This document shows positions 56,196 to 64,000 of a DNA stretch of 64,000 nt, one piece after another. The notes beneath the pieces are model-generated. The model searched no databases. It had not been told where the DNA came from and saw nothing but the letters and a program-made list of their open reading frames with translations. The stretch is taken from the NCBI RefSeq assembly GCF_014534745.1, contig NZ_JACVVP010000002.1, forward strand, positions 62,001 through 126,000, read 5' to 3'. The DNA comes from Flammeovirga sp. EKP202. GTDB lineage: Bacteria > Bacteroidota > Bacteroidia > Cytophagales > Flammeovirgaceae. A program made the position numbers and the translations under genes. How positions within the stretch are numbered: position 1 is the first letter of the stretch; each line of letters opens with the position of its first letter.

Positions 56196-57686
56196 ATGTC
56201 ATCAAAAATATTAGAACAAAACAACTTCCTTTCCCCTTTATTTTATGCCGCTTCTGAGGGAATTATTATTTGTAACAAGAAAGGCGAAATTGTGGCAATG
56301 AACCCAATGGGATGCACCATTTTTGGTTACGAAGAAGGTGAATTAATTGGTCGAGACTTGGAAACGTTACTTCCTGATGCCATCAAAAAAATGCACAAGG
56401 GATTAAGAAACGCTTACTTTGAAAAACCTGAAGTGAGACCGATGGGACTTGGAAAAGAGTTTATTGCCCAAAAGAAGAGTAAAGAGGTCTTTTATGTGGA
56501 AGTAAGTATCAGTCACATGATGATTGAGGATGAGTTTCACGTAGCTGCTTTTGTCAATGATATTACGAAAAGGAAAAATGTTGAGCTCCAAGTGGTAAAA
56601 CAACAGCAACTATTGGAGTACTATGCTGACTATGCTCCTGCCGCTATTGCTATGCTCGATAAGGATTTAACTTATCTCATTGCTAGTAACAGATGGAAGA
56701 AAACCTTAGGGGTAACAGTGAATTTAGAGGGAAAAACGATCCAGGAAACATTACCTAATTTCCAGCAGAGATGGTATGAGGTATTTGACAAGGTACTAAA
56801 AGGGGATAAGTCTGGTGTTCAAATGGATTACATTGACCGTATCGATCTTAGTAACATTTGGATAGAATGGGAAGCACACCCTTGGTATAACAGCGAAAAT
56901 CAGATTAATGGTATCATTATTTTTGCCGAAGATGTAACAGAGCGTGTTGAAAACGAGCAGAAAGTGAAGCAGTATATGCAAGAGTTGATTCTCAAAAACA
57001 GAGAATTAGAAGACTTTGCTTATGTGAGTTCACATGACTTACAAGAACCGTTAAGAAAAATTCGTGCATTTGGGGATCGCTTAAGTAAAAAAGAAAAAGA
57101 AAACCTCTCTCCAAAAGGACAAGACTATATCAACAGGATGTTGAACTCTGCAGAAAGAATGCAACAGCTGATTACCGATTTATTAAGATTCTCAAGAATA
57201 TCCTCTAAAGCGAAACCTTTTGAGGAGATCAACCTTAATGATGTGTTAAGAGATGTTATTTCTGATCTTGAAATTGCAATTAATGAATCAGAAGCGGTAA
57301 TTCGTACTGTAGAACTTCCAACAATCAAAGGAGATATAACTCAGCTAAGACAACTTTTTCAAAATCTCATTTCGAATGCTATAAAATTTAGAAACGAAGA
57401 CACTGTTCCTCAGATCAGAATTGATTCCAGCTTCGATGAAACAAAACCCAATGAAATAGAGATTTCCATTTCGGATAATGGTATTGGTTTTGACGATAAG
57501 TACAGCGAACGTATCTTCCAAATTTTCCAACGATTGGAAGGAAGAAAATACAATGGTTCTGGTATCGGTTTGGCTATTTGTAAAAAAATTACACAACGTC
57601 ACGGCGGTGACATCACTGCAAGTAGTCAGATTGGTAAAGGAACAACTTTCACCTTTACACTTAGGACAGACCTAGAAGAAGAATAA
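56196..57686 (+). CDS. Soluble PAS-PAS sensor histidine kinase
   Basis: A 496-residue cytoplasmic kinase with no TM segment. PAS1 is at ~13-127, PAS2 at ~140-252, HisKA has phospho-acceptor His280 in YVSSHDLQEPLRK, and the HATPase domain has N-, G1- and G2-box residues (NLISNAIKFR, DNGIGFDDKY, GSGIGLAICKK). The 'SSHDLQEPLRK' form of the H-box is typical of phytochrome-type kinases, matching the Rcp1-like regulator encoded 51 bases downstream. It is first of a four-gene phosphorelay set. Confidence 0.9.
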   Translation: MSSKILEQNNFLSPLFYAASEGIIICNKKGEIVAMNPMGCTIFGYEEGELIGRDLETLLPDAIKKMHKGLRNAYFEKPEVRPMGLGKEFIAQKKSKEVFYVEVSISHMMIEDEFHVAAFVNDITKRKNVELQVVKQQQLLEYYADYAPAAIAMLDKDLTYLIASNRWKKTLGVTVNLEGKTIQETLPNFQQRWYEVFDKVLKGDKSGVQMDYIDRIDLSNIWIEWEAHPWYNSENQINGIIIFAEDVTERVENEQKVKQYMQELILKNRELEDFAYVSSHDLQEPLRKIRAFGDRLSKKEKENLSPKGQDYINRMLNSAERMQQLITDLLRFSRISSKAKPFEEINLNDVLRDVISDLEIAINESEAVIRTVELPTIKGDITQLRQLFQNLISNAIKFRNEDTVPQIRIDSSFDETKPNEIEISISDNGIGFDDKYSERIFQIFQRLEGRKYNGSGIGLAICKKITQRHGGDITASSQIGKGTTFTFTLRTDLEEE

Positions 57687-57737
57687 AAAAGTAAATCTAT
57701 AACTTTCAGATTTTTTACACTTAATAATAGAGTATTC

Positions 57738-58181
57738 ATGACAACTACCGTTCTTTACGCTGATGATGATCCAGAAGATCGTATGCTAACCGAAGAAGCT
57801 TTTGAAGAGGCCTTTGAAGCCAGTAACCTCTCCGTTCAACTTCAATTTGTTGAAGATGGAGAAGAGCTAATGGACTATTTACAAAACTCTGGAAAATTCA
57901 GCGATAACAAAAAATTTCCTACTCCAGATCTCATTCTATTGGACTTGAATATGCCGAAAAAAGACGGTAGAGAGTGCTTAAAAGAGATTAAAGATAACGT
58001 TCACCTAAAAAAAATACCTGTAGTTGTATTAACAACTTCAAATGATGAAGAAGATGTCATAAAAACTTATAACTTAGGGGTCAGCTCGTTTATTACTAAG
58101 CCGGTAACTTTTGAATCCATGGTTGAAGTTGTTGAATCACTCAACAAGTATTGGTTTCAAGTGGTAAGATTACCTCATTAA
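57738..58181 (+). CDS. Rcp1-like single-domain response regulator
   Basis: A 147-residue receiver with no output domain. The acidic pocket is in ADDDPED, the phospho-acceptor Asp69 in LILLDLNMPKKDG, and the Lys in SSFITKPV. The loop lengths are typical of Rcp1-type regulators that take phosphate from phytochrome-like kinases. It probably carries phosphate between the kinase at 56196-57686 and another protein of the set. Confidence 0.88.
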   Translation: MTTTVLYADDDPEDRMLTEEAFEEAFEASNLSVQLQFVEDGEELMDYLQNSGKFSDNKKFPTPDLILLDLNMPKKDGRECLKEIKDNVHLKKIPVVVLTTSNDEEDVIKTYNLGVSSFITKPVTFESMVEVVESLNKYWFQVVRLPH

Positions 58182-58196
58182 TAGTTTTTAGAATTT

Positions 58197-59885
58197 ATGC
58201 CTTTTTCACAACATACTGATCCGCATAATCAAATAGTGAAGGTGCTTCTCATCGATGATGATGAAGATGATTATATCATTACAGAAGATGTATTGGATGA
58301 TATACCTTTCAGAAGCTATGAGCTTGATTGGGTCTCTAACTATGACGATGCTGTTGAAATCGTTAGTGAAGGAAACCATGACGTCTACATTGTAGATTAT
58401 CTTTTGGGTGCTAAAAGTGGATTAGACCTTATCATTGAGTGTCTAAAAGACCACCCTTTTAAACCATTTATACTGTTGACAGGACAAGGAGATGTGAAAG
58501 TCGATGAACAAGCCATGGTAGCTGGTGCATCAGATTACCTTGTGAAAGGACAAATTACTCCTCAACAGCTAGAAAGGGCTATTCGTCACAGTATACTGCA
58601 CAGTAAGCATTTAAATCACATTCAAGAGCTGAATGAAAAGCTAGAGCAAAGAGTACAAGATAGAACTCGTCAGTTAGACAATGCGATCAAAACATTGCAA
58701 CGCTCTAACGAAGATTTGGAGCTTCAGATCTTCGAACGTAAAAAAGCAGAAGAAGAACTTGTAAAGAGTCAGGCTATTTATAAAATCATTGCTCATAATT
58801 TCCCATATGGGCTGATCTCAGTATTAGATGAAAACTTAAATTATCTTTTTGCTGATGGTACTGGTTTTAAAGATTTGGATTTAGATGCCGATCGAATTGT
58901 TGGTGCTAAGTTCTTTAAGTTCTTATCAGAAAACGACCCTTCAAGAATAGAAGAATATCAAAAATGTTTCAAACTCGCCCAAGGGGTTATCAACACGGGA
59001 GAAGAAGTCATTTTTGAATTTAAATATAAAAATCTCAACTACTCTACGATCATTGTACCGATCAAGAATAGTAGACAGCAAACAAAACAAGTGCTTGTGG
59101 TGATGCTCAATATCACACAACAAACCAAAGCAGAAGAAGAGATACGAAAATCGTTAAACAAAGAGCGTCAATTGAATGAACTGAAGAGTAGATTTGTGTC
59201 TATGGCTTCTCATGAATTCAGAACTCCTCTGAGTACAATAATGTCTTCTGTTTCACTGATTTCCCGCTATAATTTACCAGAACAAGAGGAGAAAAAAGAG
59301 AAACACATCAAGCGTATCAAATCAAGCGTTAATAATCTTACACAAATCTTGAATGATTTCCTTTCTATTAGTAAATTGGAGGAAGGTAAGGCATTTGTGC
59401 ATCGATCTACGATAGATGTTGATTCTTACATAGAAAACTTGTGCGATGAAATGTCTTCTGTTACTAAACAAGGACAAAAAATTATTATTAATCATGATGG
59501 GATTTCTCAGTTTAAAACTGACCCTCAGATTCTGAAAAATATTATTATAAATTTACTATCAAACGCCATCAAATACTCTGGTATTGGAGATAGGATTTGG
59601 GTAGATTCATGCATAGACGACAATGAGCTACGTGTGAGCATTAAAGACGAAGGGATGGGAATTCCAGAGAAAGATCAAGTTCACCTATTTGATCGATTCT
59701 TTAGAGCTGAAAATGCAATCAACATTCAAGGGACTGGCCTTGGACTCAATATCGTGACTAAATATATAGAAATGCTGAATGGCTCAATCTCCTTCGAGAG
59801 TAAAGAAGACGTGGGTACAACATTCTCAATTAAAATACCGAAAAAGTTTATTCCAAATGAAAAAAATACTATTGATAGAGGATAA
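58197..59885 (+). CDS. Receiver-PAS-histidine kinase (REC at N-terminus)
   Basis: A 562-residue protein. An N-terminal receiver with Asp67 (VYIVDYLLG), a coiled coil ('RVQDRTRQLDNAIKTLQ'), a PAS-like domain (~190-315), then HisKA with His339 (SMASHEFRTPLS) and a complete HATPase domain ('NLLSNAIKYS', 'DEGMGIPEKD', 'GTGLGLNIV'). No TM segments. The receiver could control the kinase domain on the same chain. The next gene overlaps its end by 29 bases, so the two are translationally coupled. Confidence 0.9.
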   Translation: MPFSQHTDPHNQIVKVLLIDDDEDDYIITEDVLDDIPFRSYELDWVSNYDDAVEIVSEGNHDVYIVDYLLGAKSGLDLIIECLKDHPFKPFILLTGQGDVKVDEQAMVAGASDYLVKGQITPQQLERAIRHSILHSKHLNHIQELNEKLEQRVQDRTRQLDNAIKTLQRSNEDLELQIFERKKAEEELVKSQAIYKIIAHNFPYGLISVLDENLNYLFADGTGFKDLDLDADRIVGAKFFKFLSENDPSRIEEYQKCFKLAQGVINTGEEVIFEFKYKNLNYSTIIVPIKNSRQQTKQVLVVMLNITQQTKAEEEIRKSLNKERQLNELKSRFVSMASHEFRTPLSTIMSSVSLISRYNLPEQEEKKEKHIKRIKSSVNNLTQILNDFLSISKLEEGKAFVHRSTIDVDSYIENLCDEMSSVTKQGQKIIINHDGISQFKTDPQILKNIIINLLSNAIKYSGIGDRIWVDSCIDDNELRVSIKDEGMGIPEKDQVHLFDRFFRAENAINIQGTGLGLNIVTKYIEMLNGSISFESKEDVGTTFSIKIPKKFIPNEKNTIDRG

Positions 59886-60909
59886 TTTAGAAATGCGTGA
59901 GAACACGTCGGAAATTCTAGAATTATCAAATTACGAAGTAATTACAGCTGACAATGGTAAGGTAGGCGTTGAAAAAGCAAGAACATCAAGCCCCGACTTG
60001 ATTATTTGTGATATTATGATGCCTGAATTAGATGGTTATGGTGTATTGTTTGCTTTATCTAAAGACCCTAATACTGCTAGTATTCCTTTCATTTTCTTAA
60101 CAGCTAAAGCAGAAAAAACAGATTTCAGAAAAGGAATGAGCCACGGTGCTGATGACTACATTGCTAAACCATTTGATGATGTTGAGTTATTAGATGCTAT
60201 TGAAAGCCGATTGAAAAAGTCAGATACTGTTCGTAAGCATTATGAGCAATCTCCTGAAGGGTTTGATTCATTTATCAGCGATGCTAGAGGAATGAATAAT
60301 TTGGATAAACTTTCTGAAAATAGAAAATCACGTACTTACAAAAAGAAAAGTGTATTGTTTTATGAAGGAGATCATCCAAACGCACTTTTACAGATCGTAA
60401 GCGGTAAAGTAAAAACTTATAAAACAAACGAAGACGGTAAAGAATACATCACGGGTATTCACGGTCCTGGTGAGTTTTTAGGTTATGTGGCTTTATTGAA
60501 AGATGTCACTTACCCTGAAAGTGCAATGGTACTGGAAGAATGTGAGATCACTATGATTCCTAAAGAAGACTTCTTCTCATTAATCCACAATAACAGAGAC
60601 GTTTCACATGCTTTCATTAAGCTTCTTACAAAAGAAGTTATCGAACAAGAAGAAAAGCTATTAAAACTAGCTTACGGTTCGGTGAGACAACGTGTGGCTG
60701 AGGTTTTACTACAATTAGACAAGCGTTATCAACAAGGACCAAACGAGAGAATGTCGATCACAAGAGATGACTTGGCGAAGATCGTAGGTACTGCAAAAGA
60801 AACATTGATCCGTACTTTATCTGATTTTAAAGATGAAAAATTGATTGAGATCAAGGATAAGAATATCACAATTATCAATTTGGCAAGATTAGAAAGATTA
60901 AGTCATTAA
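59857..60909 (+). CDS. Receiver fused to a CRP/FNR-type transcription factor
   Basis: A 350-residue protein. I start at MKKILLIEDN (59857); the frame extends 26 codons upstream inside the previous gene. The receiver has Asp52 (IICDIMMPELDG) and Lys in YIAKPFDD. A linker leads to a cNMP-binding-like barrel (~165-270) and a Crp-type HTH ('ITRDDLAKIVGTAKETLIRTLSDFK'). The usual cAMP-contacting residues and FNR-type Fe-S cysteines are not visible, so phosphorylation is the likely input. As last gene of the set it is the probable transcriptional output. Confidence 0.9.
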   Translation: MKKILLIEDNLEMRENTSEILELSNYEVITADNGKVGVEKARTSSPDLIICDIMMPELDGYGVLFALSKDPNTASIPFIFLTAKAEKTDFRKGMSHGADDYIAKPFDDVELLDAIESRLKKSDTVRKHYEQSPEGFDSFISDARGMNNLDKLSENRKSRTYKKKSVLFYEGDHPNALLQIVSGKVKTYKTNEDGKEYITGIHGPGEFLGYVALLKDVTYPESAMVLEECEITMIPKEDFFSLIHNNRDVSHAFIKLLTKEVIEQEEKLLKLAYGSVRQRVAEVLLQLDKRYQQGPNERMSITRDDLAKIVGTAKETLIRTLSDFKDEKLIEIKDKNITIINLARLERLSH

Positions 60910-61294
60910 TCCCTGATTAACAGCCAATATTGATATTTCAACCAATATTTAGGAAGCCTACATTGAAAAAATGTAGGCTTTTTTTGTAATATTACATTAC
61001 TAAAGTTGGAACAGAAGTATATTTTATTGGATTTTTTCTATTTGTAATCTTATTCAGAATTATCATAATATTCTCACCTTCAATGTTGAGGGCTTGAATA
61101 TTGAAATAACAATAGCATCTATTATAATTTGGTTAAGAATAACTACTATGAAAACTAATAGTGTTTTTGTATATTCATATAAACAATAGGATTGAAGCTA
61201 CAATACTTTTAGTATTCATCTATACAGACACAGAATTTTTAAAGCATCCAATTATTTATACATCTTATATAGATAATTTATTTTGAAATAGCAT
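60910..61294. other. Intergenic region before recQ
   Basis: 385 bases. It contains the terminator at 60954-60985. The remainder is very AT-rich, with no recognisable gene, repeat or strong promoter match. Confidence 0.5.
60954..60985 (+). terminator. Terminator of the phosphorelay operon
   Basis: AAGCCTACAT pairs with ATGTAGGCTT around a 7-nt loop and runs directly into TTTTT. Confidence 0.88.
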
Positions 61295-63469
61295 ATGGCA
61301 AGTACGAATGTACAATCACCGTTAAAAGATAAATTAAAGGAGGTATTCGGTTATAATCAGTTCCGTGGAAACCAGGAAGTGATTATACAGCATATTTTAG
61401 ATGGCAAAAATACTTTTGTAATTATGCCTACTGGTGCTGGAAAATCTCTTTGTTATCAGTTACCCGCGGTAATGAAAGAAGGAACCACAATTGTGATTTC
61501 TCCTTTAATCGCATTAATGAAAAACCAAGTAGATCAACTTCAGGCTTTAGGAATTAATGCTAGCTTTCTTAATTCAACATTAAGTAAAAGCGAATCAAAT
61601 AGGGTGAAGAAAGAGACTCTGGAGGGAAAGACGAAACTGCTTTATGTTGCTCCTGAATCATTAACAAAACCGGATAATATTGAACTTCTTAAACAGTCTA
61701 ATATTTCTTTCATCGCTATTGATGAAGCCCACTGTATTTCTGAGTGGGGACATGATTTTAGACCTGAGTACAGAAGAATCAAACAAATTATAGAAGAAAT
61801 TGGCGACTTGCCAATCATTGCTCTGACTGCGACGGCTACTCCTAAAGTAAGAGCTGATATTCAGAAAAACCTTAGAATGGAAGATGCCAATATCTTCTTA
61901 TCTTCTTTCCATAGGGACAACTTATTTTATGAGATTCACCCCAAGAAAGACCCAAAGGTACAGCTGATCAAGTTCATTAGGAAACATCAGAACAAATCAG
62001 GAATTATCTACTGCCTCAGCCGTAAAAAGGTAGAGGAAGTAGCGGAGTTTTTGAGAATCAATGGCATTAACGCCCTCCCTTATCACGCTGGTATGGAATC
62101 TTCTCAGAGAATGGGCAATCAAGATGCCTTCTTGAACGAAGATTGCGATGTGATTGTAGCCACAATTGCTTTTGGTATGGGTATTGACAAACCTGATGTC
62201 CGTTTTGTAGTACACTACGATGCTCCAAAATCATTAGAAGGTTATTACCAAGAAACAGGTAGAGCTGGTAGAGATGGTTTGGAATCGTACTGTATGATGC
62301 TCTTCAGTCCTGAAGACATCTCAAAATTGGAAAAATTCCATAAAGATAAATCTATTACAGAGAGAGAAAATGTTCATATCCTTCTTCAGGAAATGAGCTA
62401 TTACGCTTACTCCTCAGTCTGTAGAACCAAACAATTACTTCACTATTTTGGAGAGAATGTTGAAGAGAATTGTGGTCACTGCGACAACTGTAAAGCAAAG
62501 CACTCTTCTTTCAACGCCAAAGACCAAATTTTACTGGCACTACAAGCCGTTCAAGAAACAGAAGAGCGTTTTGGTATTGAACACATCTGTAACGTGCTTA
62601 CAGGCACTCGTACGGACTATGTGGAAAGCTACAATCACACACAACTCAAATCTTTTAGTAAAGGAAGCGAGTTTGACAACAAACATTGGGAATCTATCAT
62701 TCGCCAATCGATGATTAGTGGATTTTTAGCCAAAGATGTTGATCAAATCACAATAATTCGTGTTACAGAAAAAGGAGAAGAATTTAAGAAGCGTCCTTTT
62801 GATATTGATTACACTCAAGATTATCAATGGCCTTCTGAATTGGAAGCATTAAATGAAGAGGCTGTTGTAACCAATGCTTTTGATAAAGAACTTTTTGATA
62901 TTCTGAAAGCGAAAAGAAAGAAAATCGCTCATCAAAAAGGAATTCCTCCTTATGCCATCTTCCAAGAACCTTCTTTGGAAGAAATGGCAACTACCTACCC
63001 TGTCACTAATGAAGAATTGATGCAAATCAATGGGGTTGGTGCGGGTAAAGCCAAAAAGTTCGGAAAGCCTTTCCTAGATATTATTCAAGACTATGTGGAA
63101 CAGAACGAAATTACTACGGCTAAAGATGTAGTGGTCAAAAGTACTGTCAACAAGTCGAAAGCAAAGATTGCAATCATTCAGCAAATCGACCGTAAGCAAG
63201 ATATTGAGGACATTGCCGATTCTTTAAAAATCTCATTTGATGATGTGTTAGATGAAATCGAAAATATTGTGGATTCAGGCACAAAATTGAACCTCGACTA
63301 CTACATTGATACAATTATGGATGAGGAACGATTGGATGAAATCTACGACTACTTCATGAGTGCTGAAACGGATGAGCTAGACGATGCTTATGATGAATTA
63401 GACGAAGATATCGGAGAGGATGAGATTCGCTTGGTAAGAGTGAAGTTCTTGTCTGAGGTGGCAATGTAA
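61295..63469 (+). CDS. recQ: ATP-dependent DNA helicase RecQ
   Basis: A 724-residue superfamily-2 3'-5' helicase for recombination and repair. Walker A is MPTGAGKSLCY (~44-54), the RecQ-type Walker B/Q region DEAHCISEWGHDFRP, then the helicase C core 'TIAFGMGIDKPDVRFVVHYD' and 'YYQETGRAGRDG', the zinc-binding Cys cluster in 'CGHCDNCK', an RQC winged helix and an HRDC domain ('NEELMQINGVGAGKAKKFGKPFL'). The C-terminal ~110 residues are acidic and of no known function. The size is usual for the phylum. Confidence 0.95.
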   Translation: MASTNVQSPLKDKLKEVFGYNQFRGNQEVIIQHILDGKNTFVIMPTGAGKSLCYQLPAVMKEGTTIVISPLIALMKNQVDQLQALGINASFLNSTLSKSESNRVKKETLEGKTKLLYVAPESLTKPDNIELLKQSNISFIAIDEAHCISEWGHDFRPEYRRIKQIIEEIGDLPIIALTATATPKVRADIQKNLRMEDANIFLSSFHRDNLFYEIHPKKDPKVQLIKFIRKHQNKSGIIYCLSRKKVEEVAEFLRINGINALPYHAGMESSQRMGNQDAFLNEDCDVIVATIAFGMGIDKPDVRFVVHYDAPKSLEGYYQETGRAGRDGLESYCMMLFSPEDISKLEKFHKDKSITERENVHILLQEMSYYAYSSVCRTKQLLHYFGENVEENCGHCDNCKAKHSSFNAKDQILLALQAVQETEERFGIEHICNVLTGTRTDYVESYNHTQLKSFSKGSEFDNKHWESIIRQSMISGFLAKDVDQITIIRVTEKGEEFKKRPFDIDYTQDYQWPSELEALNEEAVVTNAFDKELFDILKAKRKKIAHQKGIPPYAIFQEPSLEEMATTYPVTNEELMQINGVGAGKAKKFGKPFLDIIQDYVEQNEITTAKDVVVKSTVNKSKAKIAIIQQIDRKQDIEDIADSLKISFDDVLDEIENIVDSGTKLNLDYYIDTIMDEERLDEIYDYFMSAETDELDDAYDELDEDIGEDEIRLVRVKFLSEVAM

Positions 63470-63834
63470 TTCTTTCAATAAGGAATATATAAGCAGTTAG
63501 ACATTTAAAATTGGACGTTTTGGATTTTAATTGTACAATTGCTTAAAATAAGAGGGAAGAGAAAGTTTCAAATTTAAGACTTTCTCTTCCCTCTTTCTTT
63601 TTATTGTTTATCCTACCTAACGCTAGATATACAATAAGCAGTTATAAGTACCAAGACAAAATTATTTAATACTAATTCTATTTATTGTTTTGCGATTACT
63701 TCCTTCAAAAAACTTTCAATAGAACCACTATTCATACGTTTTTTAGCGTTGTATTCACAAAAAATAAATTAGAATTAACTATGATATATTTTTGGCTTAG
63801 TACTTACATTTGAAATTGTATAACTGCTAAAATA
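63470..63834. other. Intergenic region after recQ
   Basis: 365 bases between convergent genes. It holds the strong hairpin at 63550-63595. The remainder is AT-rich with nothing I can name. Confidence 0.5.
63550..63595. terminator. Long-stem terminator between recQ and the M3 peptidase gene
   Basis: A 17-bp perfect stem, AAGAGGGAAGAGAAAGT/ACTTTCTCTTCCCTCTT, with a 12-nt loop, followed by TTCTTTTT on the plus strand. It can act in both directions. Confidence 0.88.
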
Positions 63835-64000
63835 TTATTTCGTTGGAAAACCTCTATCTCGCATGAGTGCTTCAATATGAGCATCTCTGCCTCTAAATAA
63901 TTTATAGGCTTTTGCTGGATCAATGGCATTTCTTGGAGCAAATAAGTATTTCACTAACTTATCAGCCACCTCTTTGTCATAGAAACCTTTTGGAGCATTC
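63835..64000 (-). CDS. C-terminal end of a probable M3-family metallopeptidase
   Basis: Only the last ~55 codons are in the window, on the minus strand, ending with TAA at 63837-63835. The translation includes 'GFYDKEVADKLVKYLF', 'RNAIDPAKAYKLFRGRDAH' and ends 'RDRGFPTK'. The 'FRGRxxxIEALMRxRGF' ending is that of oligopeptidase A/Dcp-type (M3) zinc peptidases. The HEXXH active site would lie outside the window, so the assignment rests on the tail only. Confidence 0.55.
   Translation of the reverse strand, partial: NAPKGFYDKEVADKLVKYLFAPRNAIDPAKAYKLFRGRDAHIEALMRDRGFPTK

Noticed and set aside
1-64000. CRISPR arrays, tRNA, rRNA and intact insertion sequences
   Set aside because: No regularly spaced direct repeats, cloverleaf with a CCA-type end, rRNA core sequence or transposase frame was seen. 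The repeats present are palindromic or dispersed intergenic elements.

Overview
The window looks like chromosomal DNA from a marine, polysaccharide-degrading member of the Bacteroidota, probably a Cytophagales bacterium close to Flammeovirga. The clues are low GC content, a type IX secretion C-terminal tail (1270-3330), TAnnTTTG-type promoter elements, Reg_prop/Y_Y_Y signalling proteins, a GH30 glycosidase and a sulfatase. The genus is inferred from gene content, not from a search. I found no rRNA, tRNA, CRISPR array, intact transposase or prophage.

Layout. 1-7047: a truncated TPR-like exported protein, a secreted multi-CBM T9SS protein, an MFS exporter and a NarX-like histidine kinase. 7169-21095: a urea uptake and hydrolysis locus. 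On the minus strand it runs porin, urtA, urtB, urtC, urtD, urtE, fused ureAB, ureC, ureF, ureG, with ureD convergent and a nickel-permease-like gene divergent. No ureE is present. Four TTACGTAA palindromes lie in the porin/permease divergent region. 21187-25285: a NarL-type regulator and a propeller/SpoIIE phosphatase receptor. 25745-30677: a GH30 enzyme, then a minus-strand set of BamA-like protein, alginate-export-like porin and a short NAD kinase. 31186-45372: a long minus-strand accessory metabolic cluster of MFS exporter, CehA/McbA metallohydrolase, fold-III PLP decarboxylase, outer-membrane barrel, TMEM175-like membrane protein, atypical deaminase, two SDRs, an Ldh_2 dehydrogenase and a ureohydrolase. 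A 7TM-PAS regulator whose AAA+ domain has lost its catalytic motifs lies upstream of it. 45580-50541: a degenerate HNH-AP2 protein, a periplasmic HAD phosphatase, a sulfatase, an AraC regulator and a phosphoglucomutase-like HAD. 50630-64000: housekeeping genes (cyclophilin, thymidine kinase, miaA, recQ, M3 peptidase end), a large sensor with no output domain, and a four-gene phosphorelay ending in a REC-CRP regulator.

How the genes may work together. The porin and UrtABCDE would import urea, the UreH-like permease would supply nickel, and UreABC with UreDFG would form active urease. The ureohydrolase in the 31-45 kb cluster may release urea from a guanidino compound, which would link the two loci; this is inference. 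Repeats are prominent. A composite dispersed repeat has two long inverted copies flanking urtE-ureAB-ureC and several fragments elsewhere. Two REP/BIME-like paired palindromes lie in the urtC-urtD gap and upstream of the metallohydrolase gene.

The best candidates for something undescribed are the 31-45 kb catabolic or tailoring cluster with its apparently inactive membrane-bound AAA+ regulator and zinc-ligand-deficient deaminase, and the TTACGTAA-controlled urea/nickel divergon.
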